From NCBI GenBank assembly GCA_943789365.1, contig CALSTV010000001.1:1054001-1118000 (forward strand): DNA of 64,000 bases, in the 5' to 3' direction. The stretch comes from an uncultured Flavobacteriaceae bacterium (GTDB lineage Bacteria > Bacteroidota > Bacteroidia > Flavobacteriales > Flavobacteriaceae). Positions 37,547 through 45,103 of this stretch are shown here, piece after piece; positions within the stretch are counted from its first letter, which is position 1, and every line of letters starts with the position of its first letter. Made by a program: the position numbers and the translations under genes. The notes beneath the pieces were generated by a model, which was given only the letters and a program-made list of their open reading frames with translations, ran no database searches and was not told the origin of the DNA.

Positions 37547-38224
37547 TTAATTAACTGTTGTTAATTTATAAATAATCAACAACGGAGCTATTTCAAGTGT
37601 GCAAAGGTACAAAATAAAATAAAACAACCTGTCAATAATCAACTTATTATTCTTCACCACAATTAAAACTACTCTAAGAAACAACACACTAACAAAAACG
37701 AATGCCGTCCAAACCACCATGATATCTTTAGATTCGTGAAAGGTGAAATTTTGAAGTAACAATATTGGCAACAAAGCAAACGCTGCAATTTTCAAATAGC
37801 TAAACTTATACACGCGAATGGCCGCATACATTTCTTCAAACCGAAATAGAATGGAAACACTTTTCCCAAAGGCTAATTGAAAAATAAAATACAAAGACAG
37901 TCCAGCAAATACCCTAAGAATCCCCATGAAATCTGAAGAAAACCAATTACCAACACCTTGTAAATGAAAATAATTATAAAATAAAAGTGTAAATATCAAA
38001 TTCTGAATAATGAATAGAAGCACATGAAATATACTAAAGGATTCAGACAACACATTAGCATAATCTAGAAAATAATTTTTTGAAAACAAACAGTTTGAAA
38101 GTGATATAAACCGTTTCGGATATAAAAACTTCACTAAAGTCAATAAACCAAAAATCAACACATACACACCTATAATGATATCCTGATTTTGAAATACCCG
38201 TTCAATTCCAATATTCATATACAA
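37547..38224 (-). CDS. DUF4271 membrane protein
   Basis: 225 residues with about five to six hydrophobic helices and few charged loops. FLYPKRFISLSNCLFSKNYF near the N-terminus and the helix-rich remainder match DUF4271, a Bacteroidota family of unknown function commonly linked to hemD. The second ATG (residue 3) is an equally good start. It is divergent from the mannose synthase gene. Confidence 0.78.
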   Translation of the reverse strand: MYMNIGIERVFQNQDIIIGVYVLIFGLLTLVKFLYPKRFISLSNCLFSKNYFLDYANVLSESFSIFHVLLFIIQNLIFTLLFYNYFHLQGVGNWFSSDFMGILRVFAGLSLYFIFQLAFGKSVSILFRFEEMYAAIRVYKFSYLKIAAFALLPILLLQNFTFHESKDIMVVWTAFVFVSVLFLRVVLIVVKNNKLIIDRLFYFILYLCTLEIAPLLIIYKLTTVN

Positions 38225-38287
38225 GGTCTTTGAAAATAAAAGTTTGGTTCAATTTTATTTTAACGCAAAATTAGTAATAAAAAATCA

Positions 38288-38295
38288 TACATTTG
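38288..38295 (+). promoter_or_regulatory. -7 element of the mannose synthase/pyrC/DUF4296 operon
   Basis: TACATTTG, 16 bp before the ATG at 38312. No clear TTG at -33. Confidence 0.5.
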
Positions 38296-38311
38296 TATTC
38301 AATTTGCTACT

Positions 38312-39031
38312 ATGTCGGATACACTTGTCATCATACCAACACTCAATGAAATTGAAAACATCGAAGCCATTATTGCGGCTGTTTTTAAAGAGAAAAAAAA
38401 GTTTCATATTCTTGTGGTTGATGACAATTCGCAAGACGGGACACCTGCAGCGGTTACGAATTTAATGGATCAATATCCCGACCGACTTTTCTTAGAAAAA
38501 AGAATTGGAAAAAAAGGATTGGGAAGTGCTTATATCCACGGATTTAAATGGGCTTTACAACGGGAATACGAATACATCATTGAAATGGATGCTGATTTTT
38601 CGCACAACCCAAAAGACCTTATCAAACTGTATAATGCTTGCAGCAAAGAGGGCGCAAAACTATCTGTAGGCTCTCGATACATCAATAACAATGTTAATGT
38701 AGTGAACTGGAATATTAAGAGACTACTGCTCTCCTACTTCGCTTCGAAATATGTTCAAATTATAACTGGAATTCGTTTATATGACACCACTGCAGGTTTT
38801 GTATGTTATCATAGAACTGTTCTTGAAACGATTGAATTGGACAAGATTCAATTTGTTGGATATGCTTTTCAAATTGAAATGAAATTCAAAACCTGGAAAC
38901 ATAAATTTCCTATCAAGGAAGTTGGCATTGTTTTCACCGATAGAACAAAAGGAACTTCAAAAATGAGTGGCTCTATTGTAACCGAAGCCATTTTTGGAGT
39001 GATAAAATTAAGATTAAAAGGACTTTCCTAA
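38312..39031 (+). CDS. Polyprenol monophosphomannose synthase (GT2)
   Basis: Transfers mannose (or a related sugar) from a nucleotide sugar to polyprenyl phosphate at the inner membrane. 239 residues, a soluble GT-A fold: IIPTLNEIENIEAII, VVDDNSQDGT, the metal motif EMDADFSHNP and KGTSKMSGSIVTEAI. It lacks the C-terminal membrane domains of some dolichol-phosphate-mannose synthases, as is usual for this bacterial group. It is followed 10 bp later by pyrC. Confidence 0.88.
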   Translation: MSDTLVIIPTLNEIENIEAIIAAVFKEKKKFHILVVDDNSQDGTPAAVTNLMDQYPDRLFLEKRIGKKGLGSAYIHGFKWALQREYEYIIEMDADFSHNPKDLIKLYNACSKEGAKLSVGSRYINNNVNVVNWNIKRLLLSYFASKYVQIITGIRLYDTTAGFVCYHRTVLETIELDKIQFVGYAFQIEMKFKTWKHKFPIKEVGIVFTDRTKGTSKMSGSIVTEAIFGVIKLRLKGLS

Positions 39032-39041
39032 ATACAGAATC

Positions 39042-40379
39042 ATGAATATTACTTTAGTAAAAAACGCATATATCGTCAACGAAGGAACAACAATTTTAGG
39101 AGATGTTCTTATTGAAGGCAATTATATTAAAACAATTGGCACTGGGCTAGAAGCTCCTAAAGATGCCACTATCATAGACGCAAATGGAGCGCATTTATTA
39201 CCAGGAGCAATTGATGACCAGGTACATTTTAGAGAGCCAGGTTTAACACATAAGGCGAATATCGCCACAGAAAGCAGAGCCGCTATTGCCGGTGGAATCA
39301 CTTCCTTTATCGAAATGCCAAATACGGTTCCGCAAGCGACCACACAGGAAGAACTGGAAAAAAAGTTTGAAACGGCAAGAAAAACTTCTTTTGCCAATTA
39401 TTCTTTTATGTTTGGTGGAACGAACGACAATTTAGAAGAATTATTGAAAACGGATCCAAATACGGTAGCCGGAATTAAGTTGTTTCTAGGTTCATCTACA
39501 GGAAATATGCTGGTAGACAACGAAGAGGTACTTAAAAAAATATTCTCATCAACAGATATGTTGATTTCTGTGCACTGTGAAGACGAAGCTACCATTCGTA
39601 AAAACTTCCAAGAACACCTGGATCAATACGGCGAGGATATCCCTATCAAATTGCATCCAATCATAAGAAGTGAAGAGGCTTGTTACCTATCCTCTTCAAA
39701 AGCAATTGAACTTGCCAAGGAAACAGGTGCGAGATTACATATTTTTCACCTTTCAACCGCGAAAGAGACCAATTTATTCCGAAATGACATTCCTTTAAAA
39801 GATAAAAAAATCACGGCTGAAGTTTGCGTACATCACCTAAACTTTAATGACAGTGATTACGAGACCAAAGGAACCTTCATCAAATGGAATCCTGCTGTAA
39901 AAACCAAAACGGATCAAGACGGCTTATGGGAAGCACTTCTCGATGATAGAATCGACGTGATCGCAACAGACCATGCACCCCATACACTTGAGGAAAAACA
40001 ACAGGTATACACCAAAGCTCCTAGTGGCGGCCCCTTGGTACAACATGCCTTACCTGCAATGATAAACGCATCTAAAGAAGGCAAAATCTCACTTGAAAAG
40101 ATTGTAGAAAAAATGTGCCATAATCCGGCCATCCTGTTTGAAGTTAAGAAAAGAGGTTACATTCGAGAAGGGTATTATGCCGACCTTGTTTTGGTAGACA
40201 CGAACAAATCGTGGGTTGCTACTAAAGAAAATACTTTGTACAAATGTGGATGGACTCCTTTTGAAGGTACTGAATTTAAATCGACAATTACGCATACTTT
40301 TGTCAATGGCGAATTGGTATACAACCAAGGAACTTTTAAAGAAACACTTCACGGGAAACGACTGGAATTTAATCGTTAA
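39042..40379 (+). CDS. pyrC: Dihydroorotase
   Basis: Zinc amidohydrolase that closes carbamoyl-aspartate to dihydroorotate in pyrimidine synthesis. 445 residues (class I length). Metal-site residues: H62 in DDQVHFREPG, the carbamylated lysine in GIKLFLGSSTG, histidines in LISVHCED and RLHIFHLST, and the aspartate of ATDHAPHT. Where most amidohydrolases have HxH, this one reads Q60-V-H62; to my knowledge this DDQVH form is shared by dihydroorotases of the phylum. Gap of 10 bp before and 3 bp after, inside a three-gene operon. Confidence 0.94.
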   Translation: MNITLVKNAYIVNEGTTILGDVLIEGNYIKTIGTGLEAPKDATIIDANGAHLLPGAIDDQVHFREPGLTHKANIATESRAAIAGGITSFIEMPNTVPQATTQEELEKKFETARKTSFANYSFMFGGTNDNLEELLKTDPNTVAGIKLFLGSSTGNMLVDNEEVLKKIFSSTDMLISVHCEDEATIRKNFQEHLDQYGEDIPIKLHPIIRSEEACYLSSSKAIELAKETGARLHIFHLSTAKETNLFRNDIPLKDKKITAEVCVHHLNFNDSDYETKGTFIKWNPAVKTKTDQDGLWEALLDDRIDVIATDHAPHTLEEKQQVYTKAPSGGPLVQHALPAMINASKEGKISLEKIVEKMCHNPAILFEVKKRGYIREGYYADLVLVDTNKSWVATKENTLYKCGWTPFEGTEFKSTITHTFVNGELVYNQGTFKETLHGKRLEFNR

Positions 40380-40382
40380 TTT

Positions 40383-40877
40383 ATGAAAAAGGGACTTTTA
40401 TTTCTTATCGTTATCCTCATTGGTGCTTGTACGAGTAATACCATTTTTAAAAAGCCAGACGACTTAATTCCCAAAGAAGAAATGGTAGCCCTACTCACAG
40501 ATTTGTACATTGCTACGGCTGCCAAATCCTCTAGAAACCTCGACAAAAAACGAAATGAGGATTACACCTTTATTGTATTTGAAAAATACGGAATAGACAG
40601 TGCACAGTTCAGAAGAAGCAATTACTACTACACCACTAAAATTGACGAATACGAAAAGATTTATAAAAAAGTTCAGGAGAACATAAGTGCCATAAACGAG
40701 AGGTATAAAGGCTTAAAAAAAATAAAGGATTCCATTCGAAAAGACAGTGTTACCCGAATCAGAAAACATTTTGATTCTATTAAAAAATTTAAAAAGGACT
40801 CTTTGGAATTGGCAAAAAAAGACAAAGCAAATCTAGACAGCCTTTTAGGTAAAGACGACCTCAAACCAATACGTTAA
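40383..40877 (+). CDS. DUF4296 lipoprotein
   Basis: 164 residues with a lipoprotein signal (LLFLIVILIGAC, cysteine 16), a DUF4296 segment (LIPKEEMVALLTDLYIATAA) and a long charged, coiled-coil-like tail rich in Lys, Asp and Ser. Probably a periplasm-facing lipoprotein; no known function. It follows pyrC by three bases, and its stop overlaps the convergent epimerase gene by four bases through a shared TTAA. Confidence 0.8.
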   Translation: MKKGLLFLIVILIGACTSNTIFKKPDDLIPKEEMVALLTDLYIATAAKSSRNLDKKRNEDYTFIVFEKYGIDSAQFRRSNYYYTTKIDEYEKIYKKVQENISAINERYKGLKKIKDSIRKDSVTRIRKHFDSIKKFKKDSLELAKKDKANLDSLLGKDDLKPIR

Positions 40878-41875
40878 TCAAGAAATTTTTGACAAATTTT
40901 AGTGATGACACTTTCTATGCTTTCAAAACAATAATCAAAGGTGTTTTTAACTTTTCCTGAAGAATAATAACTGTTTTTATTTGCTGATTTTGCAGTGTGT
41001 TTTGAAAATGTATTTGGCAGCCCGGTGAGTTTAGATTTCAACCAAGACAAGCGCCACCCAACTTCAGCCATAAATAAGCTCACTTTAAATGACGGTCCTT
41101 TAATTCCAAAGTTTTTGGCAATCATATCCATTACTACTTTAAAATTTAGGTTTTCAGAAACCAATACAAAACGCTCATTTACCACAGAATGCTTCATGGA
41201 AGTAAGCATTATATCAACCACATCATCTACACCAACAAACCCTGTTACTCCAAGCGTGTAAAAAGAAAAACCTCGATGCACCATTGAAAACAAGGTTCCG
41301 GAATTTTCATTCCAAAAGCCAGGACCAAGGATTATACCCGGATTTACAACTACAACTGGAAGTCCTTCTTGAGAGCCCCTCCACACTTCCATTTCGGCTC
41401 CGTGTTTGGTGATGGCATACCCATAGTTACTCAATTCTAAATTAAACTCATCTTCTTCATCTACATATGATTTACCAACCGTTTTTGAAAGCGTCGCTAT
41501 AGAACTTACAAAGCATAGCTTCTCTATCGAAAAATCAAGACATAAATTCACAATATTGGCGGTCCCCTTGATATTAACGGACCTCATTTCTTTATAGTTT
41601 CGATCGTCAAAAGAAACTAAAGCAGCCACATGAAATACTTTTTGAACACCCACAAAAGCCACTTCAAGCGAAGGCACATCTGTTATATCAGCTTTTACCC
41701 AGTCAATCTTCGAAAACTGCTCTGAAACTTCTTGGGTATAGTATGCAAAAACCGTTTTTACCTTTTCAAGAGATTTCTCAGAACGATAGGTAGCACGTAC
41801 CTGTTCATTTGCTTTAACCAATTTAAAAAGCAAATGTGCTCCGAGCATTCCAGTACCTCCGGTAACTAATATCAT
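40874..41875 (-). CDS. NAD-dependent epimerase/dehydratase family protein
   Basis: 333 residues of the extended short-chain dehydrogenase type: Rossmann motif VTGGTGMLGAHLL at the N-terminus, the catalytic YAITKHGAE (YxxxK) in the middle, and VNPGIILGPGFW. It resembles dihydroflavonol-4-reductase-like and ladderane-type SDRs more than nucleotide-sugar epimerases; the substrate is not predictable. A -7-like TACTTTCG followed by TAGC lies just before the ATG, so a leaderless start is likely. Last four bases shared with DUF4296. Confidence 0.85.
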   Translation of the reverse strand: MILVTGGTGMLGAHLLFKLVKANEQVRATYRSEKSLEKVKTVFAYYTQEVSEQFSKIDWVKADITDVPSLEVAFVGVQKVFHVAALVSFDDRNYKEMRSVNIKGTANIVNLCLDFSIEKLCFVSSIATLSKTVGKSYVDEEDEFNLELSNYGYAITKHGAEMEVWRGSQEGLPVVVVNPGIILGPGFWNENSGTLFSMVHRGFSFYTLGVTGFVGVDDVVDIMLTSMKHSVVNERFVLVSENLNFKVVMDMIAKNFGIKGPSFKVSLFMAEVGWRLSWLKSKLTGLPNTFSKHTAKSANKNSYYSSGKVKNTFDYCFESIESVITKICQKFLD

Positions 41876-41957
41876 GCTACGAAAGTAATTAAAATAATCA
41901 TGCTATAAAATGTTTCTTGGAAAGGCTAAAACGAAGACGAAAACCCAGACATAAACT

Positions 41958-42012
41958 TTTACACAGACAATGATGCAGACTTTGACATAGATAAACATGG
42001 AGTCTGTGTAAA
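41958..42012. other. 11-bp perfect inverted repeat between the epimerase and tyrS genes
   Basis: TTTACACAGAC (41958-41968) and GTCTGTGTAAA (42002-42012) enclose a 33-nt loop. CAGAC recurs at about 41946 and 41986 in the same region. The 277-bp gap has no reading frame, so this may be an RNA structure or an operator pair. Confidence 0.6.
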
Positions 42013-42072
42013 TATTTATTACTCTTACATTCTAAAACCTATCAAATACCCGTACGCTTTAGCAACAGCTTG

Positions 42073-42121
42073 AAACAAAAAACCAAAAACAAGAAACAAG
42101 AAACAAGAAACAAAAAACCTA
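42073..42121 (+). repeat. Heptanucleotide tandem array, AAACAAG-type x7
   Basis: Seven units with strict 7-bp phase: AAACAAA, AAACCAA, AAACAAG three times, AAACAAA, AAACCTA. It ends five bases before the -7 element of tyrS (42127), so it occupies the whole -33 and upstream region. It is more degenerate than the arrays at 2655 and 35041. Confidence 0.85.
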
Positions 42122-42126
42122 ATTAC

Positions 42127-42134
42127 TATATTTG
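42127..42134 (+). promoter_or_regulatory. -7 element of tyrS
   Basis: TATATTTG, 18 bp before the ATG at 42153, directly after the heptamer array. The array leaves no TTG at -33. Confidence 0.55.
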
Positions 42135-42152
42135 CAAAAAAAACAGAATACC

Positions 42153-43442
42153 ATGACAACAAATTTCGTCGAAGAATTGAAATGGAGAGGGATGTTGCAC
42201 GACATTATGCCCGGCACGGAAGAACAATTAAACAAGGAAGTTACTGCTGGTTATATTGGTTTTGACCCTACTGCAGATTCTTTACATATTGGAAGTTTAA
42301 TCCCTATCATCATATTAATGCATTTTCAGAAAGCTGGACACAAGCCTATTGCATTGGTGGGTGGAGCAACTGGAATGATTGGAGATCCATCGGGAAAATC
42401 TGCTGAAAGAAATTTGCTAGACGAGGCTTCTTTAAACAAAAATATCGCAGGTGTAAAAGCGCAACTAGAACGCTTTTTAGATTTCAACAGCAATGCTGCC
42501 AATGCTGCCGAATTGGTTAATAATTACGACTGGATGAAATCTTTTTCTTTGATCGATTTTGTCAGAGATATCGGAAAGCATTTGACCGTTAATTATATGA
42601 TGGCTAAAGAATCCGTAAAAAAACGTGTAAGTGGCGAAGGTGACGGTATGTCTTTCACTGAGTTTACCTACCAATTATTTCAAGGGTATGACTTCCTACA
42701 TTTGTATGAAAACAAAAATTGCAAATTGCAAATGGGTGGATCCGATCAATGGGGAAACATCACTACGGGTACTGAATTGGTGCGTAGAAAAGCACAAGGT
42801 AAAGCTTACGCAATGACCTGCCCATTAATTACAAAGGCAGATGGGAGTAAATTTGGAAAGTCAGAAGGAGGTAATATCTGGCTAGACAAAGATAGAACTT
42901 CTGTATACAAATTCTACCAGTATTGGTTGAACTCGTCAGATGAGGATTCGGTAGATTTTATTAAGAAGTTCACCTTTTTAGACAAAGCAACCATCGATCA
43001 ACTTATCGCAGAACACCAGGAAGCCCCACATACACGTTTGTTACAAAAAACAATCGCCAAAGAGGTAACCATTTTGGTACATTCCGAAGAGGATTATGAA
43101 AATGCCCTCAAAGCTTCCAATATTCTATTTGGAAAGTCAACGGCCGACGATTTAAAGTCTTTGGACGAACAAACCTTTTTAGATGTATTTTCGGGAGTTC
43201 CTCAGGCCGAGGTTGAAAAATCTCAAATTGATGAAGGTCTTGATATTGTTGCTGCTTTTGCTGAAACCGGGTTTCTAAAATCGAATGGTGAAGTAAGAAG
43301 AGCTTTAAAAGAAAACTCAATCTCTGTAAACAAAGAAAAAGTGCAAGACGATTATGCGATTGGTTCGAATGATTTAATTGCAGACAAGTACGTATTGTTA
43401 CAAAGAGGAAAAAAGCGTTATTTCTTGCTGAAAGTAAAATAG
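42153..43442 (+). CDS. tyrS: Tyrosine--tRNA ligase
   Basis: Class I synthetase charging tRNA-Tyr, 429 residues from the ATG at 42153 ([13 protein letters not shown]). An upstream in-frame TTG at 42132 overlaps the -7 element and is rejected. HIGH-type motif in [32 protein letters not shown], tyrosine-binding [17 protein letters not shown]-type [13 protein letters not shown], and a C-terminal S4 RNA-binding domain. The gene has its own promoter and a strong bidirectional terminator. Confidence 0.96.
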   Translation: MTTNFVEELKWRGMLHDIMPGTEEQLNKEVTAGYIGFDPTADSLHIGSLIPIIILMHFQKAGHKPIALVGGATGMIGDPSGKSAERNLLDEASLNKNIAGVKAQLERFLDFNSNAANAAELVNNYDWMKSFSLIDFVRDIGKHLTVNYMMAKESVKKRVSGEGDGMSFTEFTYQLFQGYDFLHLYENKNCKLQMGGSDQWGNITTGTELVRRKAQGKAYAMTCPLITKADGSKFGKSEGGNIWLDKDRTSVYKFYQYWLNSSDEDSVDFIKKFTFLDKATIDQLIAEHQEAPHTRLLQKTIAKEVTILVHSEEDYENALKASNILFGKSTADDLKSLDEQTFLDVFSGVPQAEVEKSQIDEGLDIVAAFAETGFLKSNGEVRRALKENSISVNKEKVQDDYAIGSNDLIADKYVLLQRGKKRYFLLKVK

Positions 43443-43460
43443 AACGTATAAATTCTAATC

Positions 43461-43495
43461 AAAAAAGCGGCAATAGAAAATATTGCCGCTTTTTT
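43461..43495. terminator. Bidirectional terminator between tyrS and the YHS gene
   Basis: AAAAAAGCGGCAATA (43461-43475), loop GAAAA, TATTGCCGCTTTTTT (43481-43495): 15 bp, perfect, T-run on both strands. Its last base is part of the stop codon of the minus-strand YHS gene. Confidence 0.95.
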
Positions 43496-43932
43496 TATCT
43501 GTTATTCCAATTTGAATCTGCCTTACTTTTCAGCCCCTCAGCGCCTTCTTCAATCCACAAATCCAAGGTATTGATTCCCCATGAATTGTAAAACAGATAC
43601 AGTTTGTCGTTTCGAATTTCAAAGGTTTTAGGATCTATGGCAACCAATTCGTTTTTGGACCCCATGGCATAGGCACACCAACCTCCGTATTGAGGGATAT
43701 ACTTCTCTGAGTTCTTTTCAAATTTCTCAAGATTCTCCTTTGCAGAAAAAAGATAATGAACACCATCAATCGTAAATTTTAACTCCGATTTTCCTTTTAC
43801 AGCCAAATTGTCAAAATAGGCCACCACATCATAACCTTCTGCAGCCACTCCTTTTCTATCGGTATTGATTTTTTGCTGGGCCATGCCCATTGTACCGGTA
43901 AGTACCACAAATAATAATAGTAAGTTTCTCAT
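43495..43932 (-). CDS. Secreted YHS-domain protein
   Basis: 145 residues: signal peptide (about 1-18, LLLLFVVLTGTMGMAQ), then a YHS-like domain (GYDVVAYFDNLAVKGKSELK, HYLFSAKENLEKFEKNSEKY, PQYGGWCAYAMG). YHS domains are small metal-binding modules, sometimes for copper or iron. The protein is probably periplasmic; no partner gene is adjacent. Its stop codon is embedded in the terminator shared with tyrS. Confidence 0.82.
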   Translation of the reverse strand: MRNLLLLFVVLTGTMGMAQQKINTDRKGVAAEGYDVVAYFDNLAVKGKSELKFTIDGVHYLFSAKENLEKFEKNSEKYIPQYGGWCAYAMGSKNELVAIDPKTFEIRNDKLYLFYNSWGINTLDLWIEEGAEGLKSKADSNWNNR

Positions 43933-44006
43933 CTGATTTTATTTTGATTTTATAGTCGAAAAATTCAAAAAGTATTACAAGACCACATGACTAAAACTCA
44001 AGAAAT

Positions 44007-44990
44007 CTAAGAAATCATCAAATTGCAGCCTCGAATATCTGAATTATCAAACCTTCCCAATATTTCAAAATCACCATTCGTTTGGATTTTCCCCAAATCT
44101 TGTGTGGCAATAAATGAACAGGAATTTATATTGGCGAGATCAATTACGTTGATCCCTCCTACTTTACCTTTAGGAAGCAACGTCAACGGGTCTTCAGTAT
44201 CTCTAACCAGTACCTTCATCCATGGCGGTGTACTAAAAGTACCCTGACCTTTAGAATAGGCCTGACTCAACAACTCCGTCATACCGTATTCTGAATGTAT
44301 TTCTGAAAGACCAAAACCTTTTTTTAATTCTTCGTGTAATTCTTCACGAATCATTTCTTTGCGTCTACCTTTCATACCACCTGTCTCCATTACCATCGTA
44401 TGCTCGAGTTGAAATTGGTGTTTTTCGACCAAATCCAACAACGCAAAAGACACCCCAATCAACAAAACTTTCTTCCCTTCGCTATCAAGTTGAAGCAACG
44501 TAGCTTTCAATGCATCCAAATCATTCAGGTAAAACCCACTATCCTGATGGTTCGATTTCCTAATCAAATCGTCCACCATATAAATCAGAGAAGACCCCTC
44601 TCGCTCCAGATAAGAAGGAAGCAATGCCAAAACCACATAATCTTCAATAGCACCGTAGAAATGAGTAAAACCTTGCAAATAGCTTTTCTCATACAAAGAC
44701 AGATCCGTTACAAGATGTTTACTTTGCGCCATTCCCGTGGTTCCACTACTCAAAAAAGTTTGCACAATCTCATTGGTATTGGAAAGAATCTTGTGTGATT
44801 TAAAAAACTGAATGGGTAAGAAAGGAATATCCTCAATTCGTAAGATCTCTTCTGGCTTCACCTTTAAATAAGCAATAAATTCTTTATACACATCACAATG
44901 CTGCGCTTGAAACCGAAAAACTTCCAAGGCCTTTACCACGAACGCATCATGGTTCTTAATTGCAAAAATACTGCGGTCTGTCTGTTTCAT
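44007..44990 (-). CDS. LuxE-like acyl-protein synthetase / acyl transferase
   Basis: 327 residues from ATG 44990; the open frame to 45020 runs into the -7 element at 45000-45007. It belongs to the adenylating superfamily: FLSSGTTGMAQSKHLVTD is the phosphate-binding loop and SEYGMTELLSQAYSKGQG the A5-type motif; the LuxE-like MVMETGGMKGRRKEMIREEL segment is clear. It lacks the C-terminal lid domain of acyl-CoA synthetases. Known in Bacteroidota as a lone 'acyl transferase'; substrate unknown, not a light-producing lux cluster. Confidence 0.82.
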   Translation of the reverse strand: MKQTDRSIFAIKNHDAFVVKALEVFRFQAQHCDVYKEFIAYLKVKPEEILRIEDIPFLPIQFFKSHKILSNTNEIVQTFLSSGTTGMAQSKHLVTDLSLYEKSYLQGFTHFYGAIEDYVVLALLPSYLEREGSSLIYMVDDLIRKSNHQDSGFYLNDLDALKATLLQLDSEGKKVLLIGVSFALLDLVEKHQFQLEHTMVMETGGMKGRRKEMIREELHEELKKGFGLSEIHSEYGMTELLSQAYSKGQGTFSTPPWMKVLVRDTEDPLTLLPKGKVGGINVIDLANINSCSFIATQDLGKIQTNGDFEILGRFDNSDIRGCNLMIS

Positions 44991-44999
44991 AAGTTGCGT

Positions 45000-45030
45000 C
45001 AAAAATACAGCTATTTTCAAAATATGACAA
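45000..45030 (-). promoter_or_regulatory. Promoter of the LuxE-like gene
   Basis: Minus strand: TTG (45030-45028), 20-bp spacer, TATTTTTG (45007-45000), nine bases before the ATG at 44990. Confidence 0.65.
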
Positions 45031-45043
45031 ACGCTATAAAAAC

Positions 45044-45083
45044 AAAAACCAGTAAAAGAAGTACGTCTCCTTTACTGGTTTTT
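45044..45083 (-). terminator. Terminator of the sulfatase gene
   Basis: AAAAACCAGTAAA (45044-45056) pairs perfectly with TTTACTGGTTTTT (45071-45083), 13 bp, 14-nt loop, T-runs on both strands; 20 bp after the sulfatase stop. Confidence 0.85.
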
Positions 45084-45103
45084 CTGTACAAACTAGAGTT
45101 AGT

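Noticed and set aside
42132-42152. TTG start of tyrS upstream of 42153
   Set aside because: The TTG is part of the -7 element TATATTTG, and the ATG at 42153 matches the family N-terminus.
41876-42152. T-box or other known riboswitch before tyrS
   Set aside because: No T-box core sequence, no terminator with T-run, and the class is not known in this phylum.
44007-44990. Part of a bioluminescence (lux) cluster
   Set aside because: LuxE-like proteins are common alone in Bacteroidota, and no luciferase or reductase gene is nearby.
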